Source of the DNA: Holothuria scabra
Taxonomy: Eukaryota > Echinodermata > Holothuroidea > Aspidochirotida > Holothuriidae
Length of the DNA: 64,000 bases
Assembly: GCA_037179385.1 (NCBI GenBank)
Contig: CM074188.1
Span: 28,041,318-28,105,317 of the forward strand
Direction of reading: 5' to 3'
Shown here: in pieces, positions 63,476-64,000 of the stretch
How the letters are laid out: every line of letters begins with the position of its first letter
How positions within the stretch are numbered: the first letter of the stretch is position 1
The notes under the pieces: generated by a model
The model's input: only the letters and a program-made list of their open reading frames with translations
Told to the model about the DNA's origin: nothing
The model's database searches: none
Translations under genes and position numbers: made by a program

Positions 63476-64000
63476 CTACAACAAAGTCTTCATTAAGGAG
63501 AACAAGAAGTTACAACATTTGTAAAGAGAAGAAGTGGAACTGTAATTAAGTTCAGTGTTAGCAATTAACTAGACTGCAACATTCATGAAAGTGCATGAGG
63601 GATGTGGTTAAGTTTAGATTTGCAAGTACTCTATAAATCTTGAGGTTGGATAATCAACTCCCAACTAAAACCCACTTTAACAAATCAAGTGTTGTTGCTA
63701 AAGTGTTGCCAAAGAGTTATACATTTTGAAGTTTCTTAATTACACCCACTAGTTTAATGTGAAATAATTAATCATGTAATAACATGTTGTGGTGTCTATC
63801 TTGTAAAAATCACATGACTTGCTACTGTATATTCTCTTAGGAACTACAATTTGCAGCTAAATACTGTATGCTAAAAGAACTTTGGACACATGATCATTTC
63901 TTGAATGAAAGTTCTTACAGCACACAAATTTCCCATGAAGATAAGAGTTTGATCATCACTTGGGATAAGCTGTATTGTTAAAGCATTGTACTGCAGATTT
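63476..64000 (-). other. KRTCAP2: KRTCAP2 intron running off the window
   Basis: No further exon was recognised on the - strand. The preceding exon with the N-terminal membrane helices must lie beyond 64000. Confidence 0.6.

Overview
The window is animal (metazoan) nuclear DNA. The genes are split by introns with GT-AG sites, protein-coding content is very low, and mobile elements of animal type are dense: hAT, BEL/Pao, Penelope-like, non-LTR retrotransposon, tRNA-derived SINEs and foldback elements. The repeat spectrum suggests a marine invertebrate, perhaps a deuterostome, but the sequence alone does not fix the species. There are no prokaryotic operons, rRNA genes or CRISPR arrays. Most long open frames are read-through of (TA)n microsatellites or lie in transposon debris.

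Three genes can be supported. (1) On the + strand a signal-peptide exon (7103-7196, ends in phase 1) and a large terminal exon (17471-18624, starts in phase 1) fit together as a mucin-like type I membrane protein. It has a long Ser/Thr-rich ectodomain, one membrane helix and a cytoplasmic tail of about 120 residues. (2) A second + strand gene ends with the exon 42958-43772 and has a candidate first exon at 40311-40392. It has the same layout, the same intron phase and a clearly related tail, so the two are diverged tandem paralogues. I do not recognise the family, and it is the best candidate here for an undescribed protein system. (3) On the - strand at the right edge, three exons (63412-63475, 62121-62187, 60723-60825) encode the C-terminal half of KRTCAP2, a small membrane subunit of the oligosaccharyltransferase complex. 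Its 5' exons lie beyond the window.

Layout: 1-7.1 kb is intergenic with a TA-flanked MITE (1221-1394) and hAT-like pieces. 7.1-18.6 kb is gene 1, whose ~10-kb intron carries microsatellites and a hAT MITE with a perfect 8-bp target duplication. 19.87-22.27 kb is a terminal-inverted-repeat element with ~65-bp subterminal tandem repeats, interrupted by a 995-bp hAT element with a perfect 8-bp duplication. 22.6-33 kb is a pile-up of long (TA)n tracts, Penelope-like 3' ends with hammerhead-ribozyme-like cores, a large near-identical inverted repeat around a broken LINE endonuclease, a foldback element and a rearranged BEL/Pao element. 33.57-36.33 kb is a 2.76-kb hAT element with internal tandem repeats. 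40.3-43.8 kb is gene 2, with a Penelope GIY-YIG fragment and a (TA)n-flanked MITE in its intron. 46-57 kb holds a diverged tandem array, nested hAT elements, a 910-bp near-perfect foldback element and more hAT copies. 59-64 kb is KRTCAP2 with tRNA-like SINEs in its introns.

The genes show no pathway link to one another. The two mucin-like proteins are probably functionally related to each other.
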